Origin: Janibacter limosus NBRC 16128
GTDB taxonomy: Bacteria > Actinomycetota > Actinomycetes > Actinomycetales > Dermatophilaceae
Direction of reading: 5' to 3'
Length of the DNA stretch: 64,000 nt
NCBI RefSeq assembly: GCF_001570985.1
Contig: NZ_BCSS01000012.1
Coordinates: 20,530-84,529, forward strand
The translations under genes and the position numbers were made by a program. Every line of letters begins with the position of its first letter. Within the stretch, counting starts at the first letter, position 1. Shown in pieces: positions 15,730-26,022 of the stretch. The notes beneath the pieces are model-generated. The model made no database searches. It saw only the letters and a program-made list of their open reading frames with translations, and was not told where the DNA came from.

Positions 15730-17159
15730 CATCCCTGGACTGGAGCACTGCATCCACGGCGACGCAGGTGCGCGAGACGCTGGACTCCCTTCGCGCGCAG
15801 GACCTCCCCACACATGGTGGCCGCACGCTCAGCTATGTCTACGACTCGGGTCTGGCGCGCGCCGACGAGATCGGCAGGGAGGCGCTGGCCGCCTTCGCCT
15901 CGACCAACGGGCTCGATCCCACCGCCTTCCCCTCGCTCGCGGCCCTCGAGTCCGATCTCGTGGCGCTCGCCGCGGGCCTGCTCCACGGACCGGACTCGAC
16001 CGTGGGTGTGGCCACCTCCGGCGGCACCGAGTCGCTCATCCTGGCGGTCCTGGCGGCGCGCGACGGGGCGCCCCACGTGCAGCGACCGGCCGTGGTCGCA
16101 CCGAGCACCGTCCATGCCGCGGTGCACAAGGCCGGGCACCTCCTCGGCGTCGACGTGATCACGGTGCCGGTCGATCCGGTGGGCTTCCGCGCAGACCCCG
16201 AGGCGATGGCCGCGGCCATCACCGACGACACCGTGCTCGTCGTCGCCTCGGCACCCTCGTACGCCCACGGGGTGATCGACCCGGTGGAGCAGATCGCGGC
16301 GATCGCGGCGCAGCGAGGCATCCGCTGCCACGTCGACGCGTGCATCGGGGGTTGGGTGCTGCCCTTCATGGCCGAGGTGACGCCATGGACCTTTGCCGTC
16401 GAGGGCGTCACGAGCATCTCCGTGGACCTGCACAAGTACGCCTACACGCCCAAGGGCGTCTCGCTCCTGCTGCACCGCGACCCGTCGCTGCGCCGGGGGC
16501 ACATCTTCGCCTCGGCCGCCTGGCCCGGCTACACGATGCTCAACACGACCCTGCAGTCGACCAAGTCCGGCGGCCCGCTCGCCGCGGCCTGGGCAGTCGT
16601 GCACGCCATCGGGCTCGACGGGTACCGCGAGCTCGTCGCGGTCGCTCGGGAGGCGACCCTGCGCCTGGCGGCCGCCGTGGATGACATGGAGGGGTTGACC
16701 GTGGTGGCGGCTCCGGACTCGACGCTCTTGGCGCTGCAGGCCGGGGAGGGTTGCGATGTCTTCACGATCGCCGACGAGATGCGCACTCGCGGGTGGCTGG
16801 TCCAGCCCCAGATGGCCTTCGCCGGGCACCCAGCGACCCTGCACCTGACCCTCTGCGCGGCCACGGCGGCCAAGGTGCCCGAACTCGTCGCGGCGCTCAC
16901 CGAGTCGGTGGCGCGCGCTCGCGAGGCAGGAGTCGTCCGGGTCGACCCCGGCCTCGCGGCCGCGGCCCAGCAGATCGACCCCGAGACGCTCGACGAGGCG
17001 GCACTCGACGGGCTCCTCGCGATCGCCGGGCTCGGTGGAGGTGACGGCTCCCTGCAGGTGCCCGAGCGGATGGCCGAGGTCAACGCGCTGCTCGATGCCG
17101 CTCCGCCTGCGCTGCGGGAGGCCCTGCTCGCGGGGGTCCTGGACCGGCTCACCCGCTGA
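15726..17159 (+). CDS. PLP-dependent decarboxylase/lyase, sphingosine-phosphate-lyase-like
   Basis: A 477-residue PLP enzyme of the group II decarboxylase/S1P-lyase type. GVATSGGTESLILAVLAAR (about 95-113) binds PLP phosphate, HVDACIGGWVLPFM carries the Asp contacting the pyridine nitrogen, and SVDLHKYAYTPKG (about 235-247) holds the Schiff-base lysine. The extra N-terminal helix and the TKSGGPLAAAW segment resemble sphingosine-1-phosphate lyase-like proteins. Possible reactions include decarboxylation of an aromatic or acidic amino acid or cleavage of a phospho-amino alcohol; sequence does not decide. Coupled to an MFS transporter. Confidence 0.88.
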   Translation: MTSLDWSTASTATQVRETLDSLRAQDLPTHGGRTLSYVYDSGLARADEIGREALAAFASTNGLDPTAFPSLAALESDLVALAAGLLHGPDSTVGVATSGGTESLILAVLAARDGAPHVQRPAVVAPSTVHAAVHKAGHLLGVDVITVPVDPVGFRADPEAMAAAITDDTVLVVASAPSYAHGVIDPVEQIAAIAAQRGIRCHVDACIGGWVLPFMAEVTPWTFAVEGVTSISVDLHKYAYTPKGVSLLLHRDPSLRRGHIFASAAWPGYTMLNTTLQSTKSGGPLAAAWAVVHAIGLDGYRELVAVAREATLRLAAAVDDMEGLTVVAAPDSTLLALQAGEGCDVFTIADEMRTRGWLVQPQMAFAGHPATLHLTLCAATAAKVPELVAALTESVARAREAGVVRVDPGLAAAAQQIDPETLDEAALDGLLAIAGLGGGDGSLQVPERMAEVNALLDAAPPALREALLAGVLDRLTR

Positions 17160-17180
17160 GCGGGTCCTCCCTTCGCCCGG

Positions 17181-18842
17181 TCACATACCGGTCGTCGAGC
17201 GCGGGTACGGGATCTGCGGATCGGTGAGGATGTTGACGAGGTAGGGCACCCCGGAGGCGAAGGCCCGATCGAGTGCCGGCCCGATCTGCGCGGGGTCGGT
17301 GACCAGCTCGCCCCCGCCGCCGAGTGCCGTCACGACCTGGTCGTAGCGCGTGCCCGGTGTGAGGTCCGCGGCCACGTCGTAGCCGTAGAGCATCTGCATC
17401 GGCTGCTTCTCCAACCCCCACGCGCCGTTGTTGCCCATGACCATGACGACCGGAAGGTGGTGGCGCACGAGGGTGTCGACGTCCATGAGGGACATGCCCG
17501 AGGCACCGTCACCGAGGAGCAGGACCACCTGGGACGCAGGGCGGGCGATGCGGGCCGCGATCGCGGCACCGAGGCCGGCGCCGAGACAGCCGAAGGGGCC
17601 GGGGTCCAGCCACGAGCCCGGCGCGGTGGGCTCGATGAACCGACCCGCCCACGACACGAAGTCGCCGCCGTCGCCGATGATGACCGCGTCCTCGGCCAGC
17701 CGGGGCACGAGCTCACCGTAGATCCTGGCCGGGTGCACGGGGGAGACGGAGCTGGTGAGCAGCTCGAGGTCGCTCGCGGACCGGGCGCGGGCCTCCTCGG
17801 CCAGTCGCGCGGACCACGCCGACCAGTCGGGGTGCCCGAGCGACTCGATCAGCGCCTGCAGCTGGTCGAAGAACGAGGTCAGGTCGCCCGCGGCCGTGGC
17901 CGCGGGGTCGGCGTGCGTGCTCAGCTGGCCGGGGGAGTCCGCGACGTGCACGACCTTGGCGTCGGGCCCGTGGCCGGAGCCACCGAAGGACCCGTACCCG
18001 AGGCGGAAGTCGAGCGGCGTGCCGACGACGATTGCCAGGTCGCACTCGCCGACTGCCGTCCTGCGCGCCTTGCCGACCTGCAGCTCGTGCCCCGCGGGCA
18101 GGATGCCGCGGCCCATGCCGTTGGTGATGGTCGGCAGGCCCAGGTCGGTGACGCATCGCAGGGATGCCACGTCTGCCCGGTCGCTCCAGACGTCCGTCCC
18201 GAGGGCGACGAGGGGACGCTCGGCCTGCGCCAGCAGGCGGGCGATGGCGTCGATGTCCGCTGCGTCGGGCGGGGTCGCTGCGGACGTGCTCGCAGTGACG
18301 GGTGCATCCGGGGCGTCGCCGAAGAGCTCGTCCATCGGGACGTCGAGGAAGACCGGACCGCGGTGCGGTGCTGCGGCCAGGCGGAAGGCGTCGTCGACCT
18401 CGTCGGCGATCTGCTCGACGGACTGCACGGTCGCTGCTCGCTTGGTGACCGGTGTCAGGACGCTCGGGTGGTCGAACTCCTGGAGGGCCCCCTTGCCCCA
18501 GGAGAAGGACGCTGCCCGTCCGCCGAGCACCACGAGTGGTGACCCGCTGAAGTGCGCCTGCGTGATGGGACTCAGCCCGTTGGTGACACCGGGGCCGGCG
18601 GTGAGGACCGCGAGGCCGGGGGTGCGGGTCAGCTTGCCGGTCGCCTCCGCAGCGAAGACCGCGGTCTGCTCGTGCCGGACATCCAGCAGCCGCATCGGTG
18701 GGTCAGCGGTCACCGCCCCGTCGTACAGGGGGAAGACGTGCGCTCCCGAGAGGGTGAACATCGTGACCACCCCGTGGGCCGCAGCCGCGGAGACGGCGCG
18801 CGCGCCGCCACTGACCTCGTCGAAGTGCTCCACGAAAACCAT
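17181..18842 (-). CDS. Acetolactate-synthase-like ThDP enzyme
   Basis: A 553-residue thiamine-diphosphate enzyme with the three-domain layout of acetolactate synthase large subunits. The activating Glu is in LLDVRHEQTAVFAAE (about residue 51), the Pyr domain has TAGPGVTNGLSP, and the cofactor motif starts GDGASGMSLMDVD and ends MGNNGAWG (about 455-487). Start at ATG 18842 (MVFVEHFDEV). There is no small regulatory subunit gene next to it, so it need not be the biosynthetic AHAS. Other ThDP enzymes such as oxalyl-CoA decarboxylase or glyoxylate carboligase remain possible. Confidence 0.85.
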   Translation of the reverse strand: MVFVEHFDEVSGGARAVSAAAAHGVVTMFTLSGAHVFPLYDGAVTADPPMRLLDVRHEQTAVFAAEATGKLTRTPGLAVLTAGPGVTNGLSPITQAHFSGSPLVVLGGRAASFSWGKGALQEFDHPSVLTPVTKRAATVQSVEQIADEVDDAFRLAAAPHRGPVFLDVPMDELFGDAPDAPVTASTSAATPPDAADIDAIARLLAQAERPLVALGTDVWSDRADVASLRCVTDLGLPTITNGMGRGILPAGHELQVGKARRTAVGECDLAIVVGTPLDFRLGYGSFGGSGHGPDAKVVHVADSPGQLSTHADPAATAAGDLTSFFDQLQALIESLGHPDWSAWSARLAEEARARSASDLELLTSSVSPVHPARIYGELVPRLAEDAVIIGDGGDFVSWAGRFIEPTAPGSWLDPGPFGCLGAGLGAAIAARIARPASQVVLLLGDGASGMSLMDVDTLVRHHLPVVMVMGNNGAWGLEKQPMQMLYGYDVAADLTPGTRYDQVVTALGGGGELVTDPAQIGPALDRAFASGVPYLVNILTDPQIPYPRSTTGM

Positions 18843-18876
18843 GTTACTCGCCGGTAGTGCCCGTAGGCTGGGGAGC

Positions 18877-19017
18877 GTGACCACAGATCCTTCGCACACC
18901 GTCTGGGACGACGAGGAGGCCGAGCGCGAGGCGGCCCTCGCCGCGGCCGACCTCGCGGACGCCGACGAGGACGCATCACCCGAGGGCGCACCGTCCGAGG
19001 GCGCGGGCGAGCAGTAG
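18877..19017 (+). CDS. Small acidic protein, hypothetical
   Basis: A 46-codon reading frame from GTG 18877 (VTTDPSHTVWDDEEAERE) to TAG 19017, strongly acidic and Ala/Glu/Asp rich, with a helical middle and a disordered tail. The start is preceded by GGGGAG 4 bases upstream. It is divergent from the ThDP enzyme and followed by a hairpin. Reported because codon positions have the expected GC-rich third base and a ribosome site is present. No family recognised. Confidence 0.5.
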   Translation: MTTDPSHTVWDDEEAEREAALAAADLADADEDASPEGAPSEGAGEQ

Positions 19018-19030
19018 CCCCTAGCCTGCG

Positions 19031-19051
19031 CGCCCCGTCGACGGCGGGGCG
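19031..19051 (+). terminator. Short hairpin before pntA
   Basis: CGCCCCG and CGGGGCG pair around TCGACGG, 13 bases after the small acidic reading frame. It may end that transcript. Confidence 0.5.
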
Positions 19052-19161
19052 TCTCACGTTGTGGCGTGTGACCATCGTCCCCATCACAAAGCCTGCACGC
19101 TCGGCGTGCGCTGTCGTAGGTTGCCGTGCAACCACACCCCCACCCCTGACCAGGAGTGACG

Positions 19162-20688
19162 ATGCGACTTGGCGTGCCCAAGGAGTCGAAGCGCGGAGAA
19201 ACCCGCGTCGCGGCGACCCCCAAAACAGTCGAGCAGCTGATCAAGCTCGGATACGACGTCGTCGTCGAGGCCGGCGCCGGTGAGGCCTCGGCCTACCCGG
19301 ACCAGGCCTATGTCGACGCCGGTGCGACCCTCGAGCCCGCCGACCAGGTGTGGGCCAGCGACGTGGTCGCCAAGATCAATGCGCCGTCCGACGAGGAGGT
19401 CGCGCGGCTGAGCTCCGGCGCGATCCTCGCCTCGTTGCTCGCTCCGGCGCTCAACCCGGACAAGGTGGAGGCGCTGCGCGCCCAGGGCGTGACCGCGCTT
19501 GCGATGGACGCCGTGCCGCGCATCTCCCGCGCCCAGTCCCTCGACGTGCTGTCCTCGATGGCCAACATCGCGGGTTACCGCGCGGTGGTCGAGTCGGCCC
19601 ACGAGTTCGGTGGCCTCTTCACCGGACAGGTCACGGCGGCCGGCAAGGTCCCGCCGGCCAAGGTCCTCGTCTGCGGTGCCGGAGTCGCCGGCCTCGCGGC
19701 CATCGGTGCCGCCGGATCCCTCGGTGCCATCGTGCGCGCCTTCGACGTGCGGCCCGAGGTGGCTGAGCAGGTCGAGTCGATGGGTGCCGACTTCCTCGAG
19801 ATCGACATCGAGCAGGAGGTGTCGACGGACGGTTACGCCAAGGAGACCGGCGAGGACTTCAACCGCAAGGCCGCCGAGCTCTACGCGGAGCAGGCCAAGG
19901 ACGTCGACATCATCATCACCACGGCCCTCATCCCGGGACGTCAGGCGCCGCGCCTGATCACCGAGGAGATGGTCGCCTCGATGAAGCCAGGGTCGGTCAT
20001 CGTCGACATGGCGGCAGGCTCCGGTGGCAATGTCGCCGGGTCCGTCGCCGACGAGCGGATCGTCACCGACAACGGTGTCCGGATCATCGGCTACACCGAC
20101 CTGGCCGGTCGCCTGCCCACGCAGGCCAGCCAGCTCTTCGGCACCAACATCGTCAACCTGCTCAAGCTCGTCACTCCGGACAAGGACGGTCAGGCCGTCC
20201 TCGACATGGAGGACACGGTCGTGCGCGGCATGACCGTCACGCAGGACAGCGAGACGCTCTGGCCGCCGCCGCCCGTGCAGGTCTCGGCCGCCCCCGCGGC
20301 CCCGGCCGCTGCCCCGGTGGAGGCAGAGCCGGCCAAGCCGGTCGACCCCAACCGCAAGTTCTGGCTCATCGGTGGCACGGCGCTGCTCTTCCTGATCGCC
20401 GCCGCCTTCATGCCCGCGGCCTTCCTGTCGCACTTCATCGTCTTCGCGCTGGCCGTGGTCATCGGGTTCTACGTCATCGGCAATGTGGCCCACGCGCTGC
20501 ACACGCCGCTGATGTCGGTGACCAATGCGATCTCCGGGATCATCGTCGTCGGCGCCCTGCTGCAGGTGACCTCCTCCAACCTCGCGATCCAGGTCATCGC
20601 CGCAGCTGCCATCTTCTTCGCCAGCATCAACGTCTTCGGTGGCTTCACGGTCACGAACCGGATGCTCAACATGTTCCGGAAGGGCTGA
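19162..20688 (+). CDS. pntA: NAD(P) transhydrogenase subunit alpha
   Basis: A 508-residue subunit of the proton-translocating transhydrogenase, which uses the proton gradient to make NADPH from NADH. The N-terminal NAD(H)-binding domain I begins [20 protein letters not shown], with the Rossmann motif [17 protein letters not shown] near residues 172-188. A Pro/Ala linker (about 370-395) leads to membrane segments near 395-500. This is the single-chain PntAA+PntAB form, as in E. coli, not the split three-gene form. ATG 19162 is preferred to GTG 19156 because AGGAG is placed correctly only for the ATG. pntB follows 3 bases later. Confidence 0.95.
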   Translation: MRLGVPKESKRGETRVAATPKTVEQLIKLGYDVVVEAGAGEASAYPDQAYVDAGATLEPADQVWASDVVAKINAPSDEEVARLSSGAILASLLAPALNPDKVEALRAQGVTALAMDAVPRISRAQSLDVLSSMANIAGYRAVVESAHEFGGLFTGQVTAAGKVPPAKVLVCGAGVAGLAAIGAAGSLGAIVRAFDVRPEVAEQVESMGADFLEIDIEQEVSTDGYAKETGEDFNRKAAELYAEQAKDVDIIITTALIPGRQAPRLITEEMVASMKPGSVIVDMAAGSGGNVAGSVADERIVTDNGVRIIGYTDLAGRLPTQASQLFGTNIVNLLKLVTPDKDGQAVLDMEDTVVRGMTVTQDSETLWPPPPVQVSAAPAAPAAAPVEAEPAKPVDPNRKFWLIGGTALLFLIAAAFMPAAFLSHFIVFALAVVIGFYVIGNVAHALHTPLMSVTNAISGIIVVGALLQVTSSNLAIQVIAAAAIFFASINVFGGFTVTNRMLNMFRKG

Positions 20689-20691
20689 GTC

Positions 20692-22140
20692 GTGCTCTCC
20701 ACTGTCGTCACCGCCGCCTACATCGTCGCGGCGCTCCTCTTCATCCTGTCCCTCGCCGGTCTGAGCAAGCACGAGACCGCCAAGCACGGCAACTGGTTCG
20801 GCATGGCCGGCATGGCGATCGCCCTGCTGGCCACCGGCGCCCTCGTCATCGACGGTGTCTACTCCGGTGAGGAGGCCACCAACGCCGGCAAGTGGGGCCT
20901 GGGTGTCCTCGTGATCACCATGGCCCTCGGTGGCGCACTCGGTGTGCGGATCGCCCGCCGCGTCGAGATGACCGGCATGCCCGAGCTCATCGCGATGATG
21001 CACTCCTTCGTCGGTCTGGCCGCCGTCCTCGTCGGCTTCAACTCCTTCCTGGGTGCTCACGGCGACTCCGCCGAGGCGGCCGCTGCCCACCGGGCGCTCG
21101 AGGCCAGCGACATGGTCGGGATCCACAACGGGGAGGTCTTCGTCGGCGTCTTCATCGGTGCCCTGACCTTCACCGGCTCGATCGTGGCCTACCTCAAGCT
21201 CAGCGCGAAGATGAAGTCCGCGCCCCTGGTGCTGCCGATGCGCCACTGGCTCAACCTGCTGGCCGTGCTCGTCTCCGTCGCCCTGTGCGTCTGGTTCGTC
21301 GTCTCCCCGTCACTCATCCCGCTGGGGATCATGACGGTCATCGCGCTGCTCTTCGGCTGGCACCTCGTCGCCTCCATCGGCGGCGGTGACATGCCGGTCG
21401 TCATCTCGATGCTCAACAGCTACTCGGGGTGGGCCGCGGCCGCTGCGGGCTTCATGCTCTCCAACGACCTGCTCATCGTCGTGGGTGCGCTCGTCGGCTC
21501 CTCCGGTGCCTTCCTGAGCTACATCATGTGCAAGGCGATGAACCGCTCCTTCATCTCCGTCATCGCGGGTGGCTTTGGTGCGGCTGCACCGGCCTCCAGT
21601 GGAGACGAGGACTACGGCGAGCACCGGGAGACCAACGCCGAGTCGGTCGCGGAGCTCCTCGCGGATGCCTCCTCGGTCGTCATCACCCCGGGCTACGGCA
21701 TGGCCGTCGCGCAGGCGCAGTACCCCGTCGCCGACCTGACCGCCAAGTTGCGGGCGAAGGGAGTGGATGTCCGGTTCGGCATCCACCCGGTCGCCGGTCG
21801 CCTCCCCGGCCACATGAACGTGCTCCTGGCCGAGGCCAAGGTCCCGTACGACATCGTCCTCGAGATGGACGAGATCAACGACGACCTGCCGGAGACCGAT
21901 GTCGTGCTCGTCATCGGCGCCAACGACACGGTCAACCCGGCCGCTGCCGAGGACCCGGCCAGCCCGATCGCCGGCATGCCGGTGCTCGAGGTGTGGAATG
22001 CCAAGGACGTCATCGTCTTCAAGCGCTCCATGGCCACCGGGTACGCCGGCGTGCAGAACCCGCTGTTCTTCCGGGACAACACGCAGATGCTCTTCGGCGA
22101 CGCCAAGGACCGTGTGGAGGACATCCTCCGGGCGATCTGA
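20692..22140 (+). CDS. pntB: NAD(P) transhydrogenase subunit beta
   Basis: A 482-residue subunit with about eight or nine N-terminal membrane segments forming the proton channel and a C-terminal NADP(H)-binding domain [37 protein letters not shown] and [14 protein letters not shown] are the conserved NADP-binding features. GTG start 3 bases after pntA. The operon is closed by a strong hairpin. With pntA it forms the complete enzyme in the cytoplasmic membrane. Confidence 0.96.
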   Translation: MLSTVVTAAYIVAALLFILSLAGLSKHETAKHGNWFGMAGMAIALLATGALVIDGVYSGEEATNAGKWGLGVLVITMALGGALGVRIARRVEMTGMPELIAMMHSFVGLAAVLVGFNSFLGAHGDSAEAAAAHRALEASDMVGIHNGEVFVGVFIGALTFTGSIVAYLKLSAKMKSAPLVLPMRHWLNLLAVLVSVALCVWFVVSPSLIPLGIMTVIALLFGWHLVASIGGGDMPVVISMLNSYSGWAAAAAGFMLSNDLLIVVGALVGSSGAFLSYIMCKAMNRSFISVIAGGFGAAAPASSGDEDYGEHRETNAESVAELLADASSVVITPGYGMAVAQAQYPVADLTAKLRAKGVDVRFGIHPVAGRLPGHMNVLLAEAKVPYDIVLEMDEINDDLPETDVVLVIGANDTVNPAAAEDPASPIAGMPVLEVWNAKDVIVFKRSMATGYAGVQNPLFFRDNTQMLFGDAKDRVEDILRAI

Positions 22141-22155
22141 CGCTGATCCGCCAGG

Positions 22156-22197
22156 CGAAGGGCGGCGCTCACCCAATCGGGTGGGCGCCGCCCTTCG
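22156..22197 (+). terminator. Hairpin terminator after pntAB
   Basis: A 19-base stem with one G-T wobble (arm CGAAGGGCGGCGCTCACCC, loop AATC). Its 3' arm ends CCCTTCG followed by TCGTG, very similar to the sodA terminator. Confidence 0.85.
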
Positions 22198-22229
22198 TCG
22201 TGTGGTCGAGAAGTGCCATGGACAATGGT

Positions 22230-22251
22230 GTGTGAGGCACACTATGGTGTG
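22230..22251 (+). promoter_or_regulatory. PadR operator-like inverted repeats
   Basis: GTGTG-AGG-CACAC-TATG-GTGTG lies 4-26 bases before the PadR ATG. It gives two overlapping inverted repeats sharing the middle arm and also covers a possible -10 element (TATGGT). PadR regulators commonly bind such sites in their own promoters. Confidence 0.55.
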
Positions 22252-22255
22252 ACGC

Positions 22256-22588
22256 ATGGATGAAGAACTGCTCGCGGGCCACCTCCAGGAGCTGAGGCGC
22301 GGCACCGTGGTGCTCGCCTGCCTGGCCACGCTCGAGCAGCCGCACTACGGCTACGCACTCCTCGAGACGCTGGACGCGGCGGGCTTTGCCGTCGACGGCA
22401 ACACGCTCTACCCGCTGTTGCGGCGCCTGGAGAAGCAGGGCCTGCTGACGAGCGAGTGGAACACCGACGAGGCCCGGCCGCGGAAGTTCTACCGCACCAG
22501 CCCGGCCGGCGCCGATCTGCGCGCCCACCTGATGACGCAATGGCGATCGCTGAACGCAGCGGTCGAGGCACTGAACGGGGACAAGTGA
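22256..22588 (+). CDS. PadR family transcriptional regulator
   Basis: A 110-residue winged-helix repressor. RRGTVVLACLATLEQPHYGYALLETL, VDGNTLYPLLRRLEKQGLL and ARPRKFYRTSPAG are the helix-turn-helix and wing of the PadR N-terminal domain; the C-terminal dimerisation helix is short, as in PadR-s1 proteins. Its stop overlaps the next start by one base. The gene pair PadR plus a permease-prefix or HAAS-type membrane protein is common and usually controls a membrane-stress or export function. Inverted repeats in the promoter suggest autoregulation. Confidence 0.93.
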   Translation: MDEELLAGHLQELRRGTVVLACLATLEQPHYGYALLETLDAAGFAVDGNTLYPLLRRLEKQGLLTSEWNTDEARPRKFYRTSPAGADLRAHLMTQWRSLNAAVEALNGDK

Positions 22589-23568
22589 TGACGACCAGCA
22601 CCAGGACCAGCCTCACGGACCGATACGTCTGGACGGTGACGCGCCAGCTCCCGCCCGAGAGCGGGCCGGACGTCGCCCGAGAGCTGCGAGGCACGATCGA
22701 GGAGACGGTCGAGGACCGGGTGGCCGGCGGCGAGGACCCCGAGTCGGCCGAGCGAGAGACGATCCTCGGGCTCGGCGACCCGGACGTCCTCGCCCGCGAG
22801 TACGGGGGGCGCCCCAACCACCTCATCGGACCGGCCTACTTCCCGGCGTGGGTGCGGCTGGTCAAGCTGTTGCTCGTCGTGATCGTGCCGATCGCCGTGG
22901 TCGGCCACGTGATCGCGCGGTCCTTCGGTAGCGACGCCGCCTTCGGCGCCGTGATCGGTGGCGCTGCGGTGCTGGCCGTCCAGACGGCCGTGCACCTCGT
23001 CTTCTGGACGGCCCTGATCTTCGCGCTGGTCGAGCGCAACACGGGCCCGCTGGGGCGCGATCAGCTCGTTGTCGACTGGAACCCCGACGAGCTCGCCGAC
23101 CCCGCAGATCGGGCCAAGCGCGCCAGCCTGGCCGAGATGGCCTTCGAGGTCGTCTGGACCCTGGTCCTCATCGCGCTGAGCGTCTGGCAGTGGGGTGGCG
23201 TGGGGGAGGGTGCCGTCCAGGTGCTCGACCCCGACCTCGCCGCCGGGTGGCAGGTGCTCATCGTCGCGCTCCTCGCGGTCGACATCGTCGTCACAGTGGC
23301 AGCGTGGGCCCGCGGAGGGTGGAGCGTCGCCCTTGCCGCGGTCAGCTTCGGCAGTGCCGTCGCGTCCGGCGCCGCGCTCGTCTGGCTCCTGCTGAGCGAG
23401 CAGCTGCTCACCGACCTGCCTCGCGAGTTCGGCGAGGCCTTCGGTGTGGCTGCGGACTGGACGCTCTCACTCCCCGCGGTGGCCGTCGGCGTCGTCCTCG
23501 TCTGCGGCTGGGAGGCCGTGACGGCGTTGCGCCGCATGCGCGACGCCGCGCGGTCCACCGCTCAGTAG
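22588..23568 (+). CDS. Permease-prefix/HAAS-type membrane protein
   Basis: A 326-residue protein. Residues 1-80 form the soluble helical prefix (DRYVWTVTRQLPPESG, RELRGTIEETVEDRV, ILGLGDPDVLAREYGG) that accompanies PadR-regulated permeases. About seven membrane segments follow, from residue 85 on. ATG 22588 overlaps the PadR stop. The soluble prefix is thought to signal to the PadR partner; the membrane part has no recognised transport motif here. Confidence 0.8.
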   Translation: MTTSTRTSLTDRYVWTVTRQLPPESGPDVARELRGTIEETVEDRVAGGEDPESAERETILGLGDPDVLAREYGGRPNHLIGPAYFPAWVRLVKLLLVVIVPIAVVGHVIARSFGSDAAFGAVIGGAAVLAVQTAVHLVFWTALIFALVERNTGPLGRDQLVVDWNPDELADPADRAKRASLAEMAFEVVWTLVLIALSVWQWGGVGEGAVQVLDPDLAAGWQVLIVALLAVDIVVTVAAWARGGWSVALAAVSFGSAVASGAALVWLLLSEQLLTDLPREFGEAFGVAADWTLSLPAVAVGVVLVCGWEAVTALRRMRDAARSTAQ

Positions 23569-24317
23569 TCGTCGAGGTCGTACGGCGGCAGCTCGCCGGT
23601 GTCGGCGTCACGCTTGAGCGCAGCCCGGTCGCGGCTGCGGTAGATCAGGCTGTCCCGCCGTGGCGCGGGCCCATAGGTCTCCGGGTCGTCGCCCGGGCCG
23701 CCGCCGTTGAAGACGCCGTCGACGACGCCCAGGCGGGTCGCGTAGTCGTGTGAGGTCTCCCATGCGGGCTCGTCGTCGTCCGGCTCGTCGGACCACCCAC
23801 CTTCGTCGTCCTCGTCGAGGCTCATGCCGAAGACGACCGAGCAGATGGCGCGGTAGTTGTCGTCCGGGTCGGGGACGAACTCGATCTTGGACAGGGCCTG
23901 GTCCTGTCCGGCGCTCTCGAGGATGAAGGTGCCGTAGCCGAGGATCCGCCCGAGCAGGGAGCGCTCGTAGCCCATGTCGGTGACCTTCTTGAGCGGCATC
24001 ATCGAGACCTTGTGGTTGATCCACCCCTCGAAGAGCACGATCCGCTTGTCGGTCGCGACGACGCGCGTGTGGCGCCACTCGATCCACTGCCACGCGGCCC
24101 AGCCGAGCACGCCGACCCAGACGAGCCAGAGATAGCCGAGGATCCCGCTGTTGGCGTCGCTGACCGTGATGTCCAGCCACAGGCACAGGGCGGTCGCGGC
24201 GACCAGCACGAGTGCCGGTTTGATCAGGACGATGCGGTGGTGTCGGATCTCCGCCACCGGGGTCTCACCGGGGAGGAGGTACTTGCGCAGCCCGGGGTGG
24301 GCGACCTCCTCGGGCAT
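23562..24317 (-). CDS. Membrane protein with bacterial PH (bPH2) domain
   Basis: A 251-residue protein with two membrane segments (about 33-52 and 58-77) followed by a PH-like domain: RHTRVVATDKRIVLFEGWI, VSMMPLKKVTDMGYERS and GYGTFILESAGQDQALSKI are characteristic. The C-terminal 90 residues are acidic and disordered. Function of such proteins is not established. It is convergent with the preceding gene, their ends overlapping by 7 bases, and is followed upstream by a small membrane protein gene 2 bases away. Confidence 0.85.
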   Translation of the reverse strand: MPEEVAHPGLRKYLLPGETPVAEIRHHRIVLIKPALVLVAATALCLWLDITVSDANSGILGYLWLVWVGVLGWAAWQWIEWRHTRVVATDKRIVLFEGWINHKVSMMPLKKVTDMGYERSLLGRILGYGTFILESAGQDQALSKIEFVPDPDDNYRAICSVVFGMSLDEDDEGGWSDEPDDDEPAWETSHDYATRLGVVDGVFNGGGPGDDPETYGPAPRRDSLIYRSRDRAALKRDADTGELPPYDLDDY

Positions 24318-24319
24318 CG

Positions 24320-24493
24320 TTACCTCGAGATGAGCGAGTCGAAGAACGTGCCGATGTTGCCCACGCCGTTGGCGATGACGTCCCAGGCAGAGCCGACGAT
24401 GTTGGCAGCCTCGTCGGGGGAGGTGAGGATCGCGTAGAGGAGGAAGATCGTGAGCAGCCAGAGGACGATCTTCTTGATCGGTGGCGTGTTCAT
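24320..24493 (-). CDS. Small membrane protein, 57 residues
   Basis: MNTPPIKKIVLWLLTIFLLY begins a 57-residue protein with one strong membrane helix (about 8-25) and an amphipathic tail. It ends 2 bases before the PH-domain gene starts, so the two form one unit. Similar short proteins are seen beside bPH genes in related actinomycetes (recalled, not checked). The ATG at 24493 is chosen because the longer reading adds a polar leader before the helix. Confidence 0.7.
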   Translation of the reverse strand: MNTPPIKKIVLWLLTIFLLYAILTSPDEAANIVGSAWDVIANGVGNIGTFFDSLISR

Positions 24494-24586
24494 GGCTCGT
24501 TCTTCTCCGTCATCTGGCGGGCAGTGGTCACCCACCTGTGGGCGTGAATCGGGTCCCAGTGTGGCAGATGTGACGCGTGGGACGCG

Positions 24587-25225
24587 TCAGACCACGCCGT
24601 AGAGGCGGTCGCCGGCGTCCCCGAGCCCGGGGACGATGTAGCCGTTGTCGTCGAGTCGCTCGTCGACGGCCGCCGTGACCAGCGTGATGGGGACGTCGAG
24701 GTTGCCGAGCTCGCGCTCCAGGGCCTCGATGCCCTCCGGTGCGGCGAGCAGGGTGACGGCGGTGATGTCGTCGGCGCCGCGCTCCACGAGGTAGCGGATC
24801 GACATCGCGAGGGTGCCGCCCGTCGCGAGCATCGGGTCGATGACATAGCACTGGCGGCCGGACAGGTCGTCGGGCAGCCGGTTGGCGTAGGTGATCGCCT
24901 CGAGGGTCTCCTCGTTGCGCAGCATCCCGAGGAAACCCACCTCCGCAGTCGGCAGCAGTCGGACCATGCCCTCGAGCATGCCGAGGCCCGCGCGCAGGAT
25001 CGGGACGACGAGCGGCTTGGGGGTGGAGAGCTTGATGCCGGTGGTCGGGCCGACGGGCGTCTCGATGTCGAAGGGCTCGGTGCGCACCTCTCGGGTGGCC
25101 TCGTAGGCGAGGAGGGTGACCAGCTCGTCCGCGAGCCGGCGGAAGGTTGGGCTGTCGGTGCCCTTGTGCCGCAGGTAGGTGAGCTTGTGGGCGATGAGCG
25201 GGTGGTCCGCGACGATGACGCGCAT
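24587..25225 (-). CDS. upp: Uracil phosphoribosyltransferase
   Basis: A 212-residue enzyme making UMP from uracil and PRPP in pyrimidine salvage. [14 protein letters not shown], the PRPP loop [15 protein letters not shown] (about 128-142) and the uracil-binding [15 protein letters not shown] near the C-terminus are all intact. The start [15 protein letters not shown] is standard. It is divergent from tadA, with 33 bases between the start codons. Confidence 0.96.
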   Translation of the reverse strand: MRVIVADHPLIAHKLTYLRHKGTDSPTFRRLADELVTLLAYEATREVRTEPFDIETPVGPTTGIKLSTPKPLVVPILRAGLGMLEGMVRLLPTAEVGFLGMLRNEETLEAITYANRLPDDLSGRQCYVIDPMLATGGTLAMSIRYLVERGADDITAVTLLAAPEGIEALERELGNLDVPITLVTAAVDERLDDNGYIVPGLGDAGDRLYGVV

Positions 25226-25258
25226 GCCCCCGAAACTACCGTGCGCGACACTGGTCCC

Positions 25259-25753
<495 letters not shown>

Positions 25754-25817
25754 CGTCGGGAGGGTCTCCCTTCGCCCGATTCGGGGCCGACGCCCTCGAC
25801 CTTGTATTGTGCTCCGC

Positions 25818-25904
25818 GGTGGCGTGTCCGAGCGGCCTAAGGAGAACGCCTCGAAAGCGTTTGTCGGTTAACCCCGACCGTGGGTTCAAATCCCACCGCC
25901 ACCG
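25818..25904 (+). tRNA. tRNA-Ser (CGA)
   Basis: An 87-base class II tRNA. The acceptor arms GGTGGCG/CGCCACC pair, the anticodon loop CTCGAAA gives anticodon CGA, a long variable arm is present, and the T-arm GTGGG-TTCAAAT-CCCAC is intact. CCA is not encoded. Confidence 0.97.
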
Positions 25905-25911
25905 CCGAAGG

Positions 25912-25955
25912 CAGAGGCCTTGGTGCACTGAGTCATCAGAGCACCAAGGCCTCTG
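25912..25955 (+). terminator. Hairpin terminator after tRNA-Ser(CGA)
   Basis: CAGAGGCCTTGGTGC and GCACCAAGGCCTCTG form a perfect 15-base stem 8 bases after the tRNA. Confidence 0.85.
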
Positions 25956-26022
25956 TCGTGCGCGGGGTCCTGCACGACGGGCTCCGCTCGCCCCGCGACC
26001 ATCGATCTGATTTCCTGATCCC

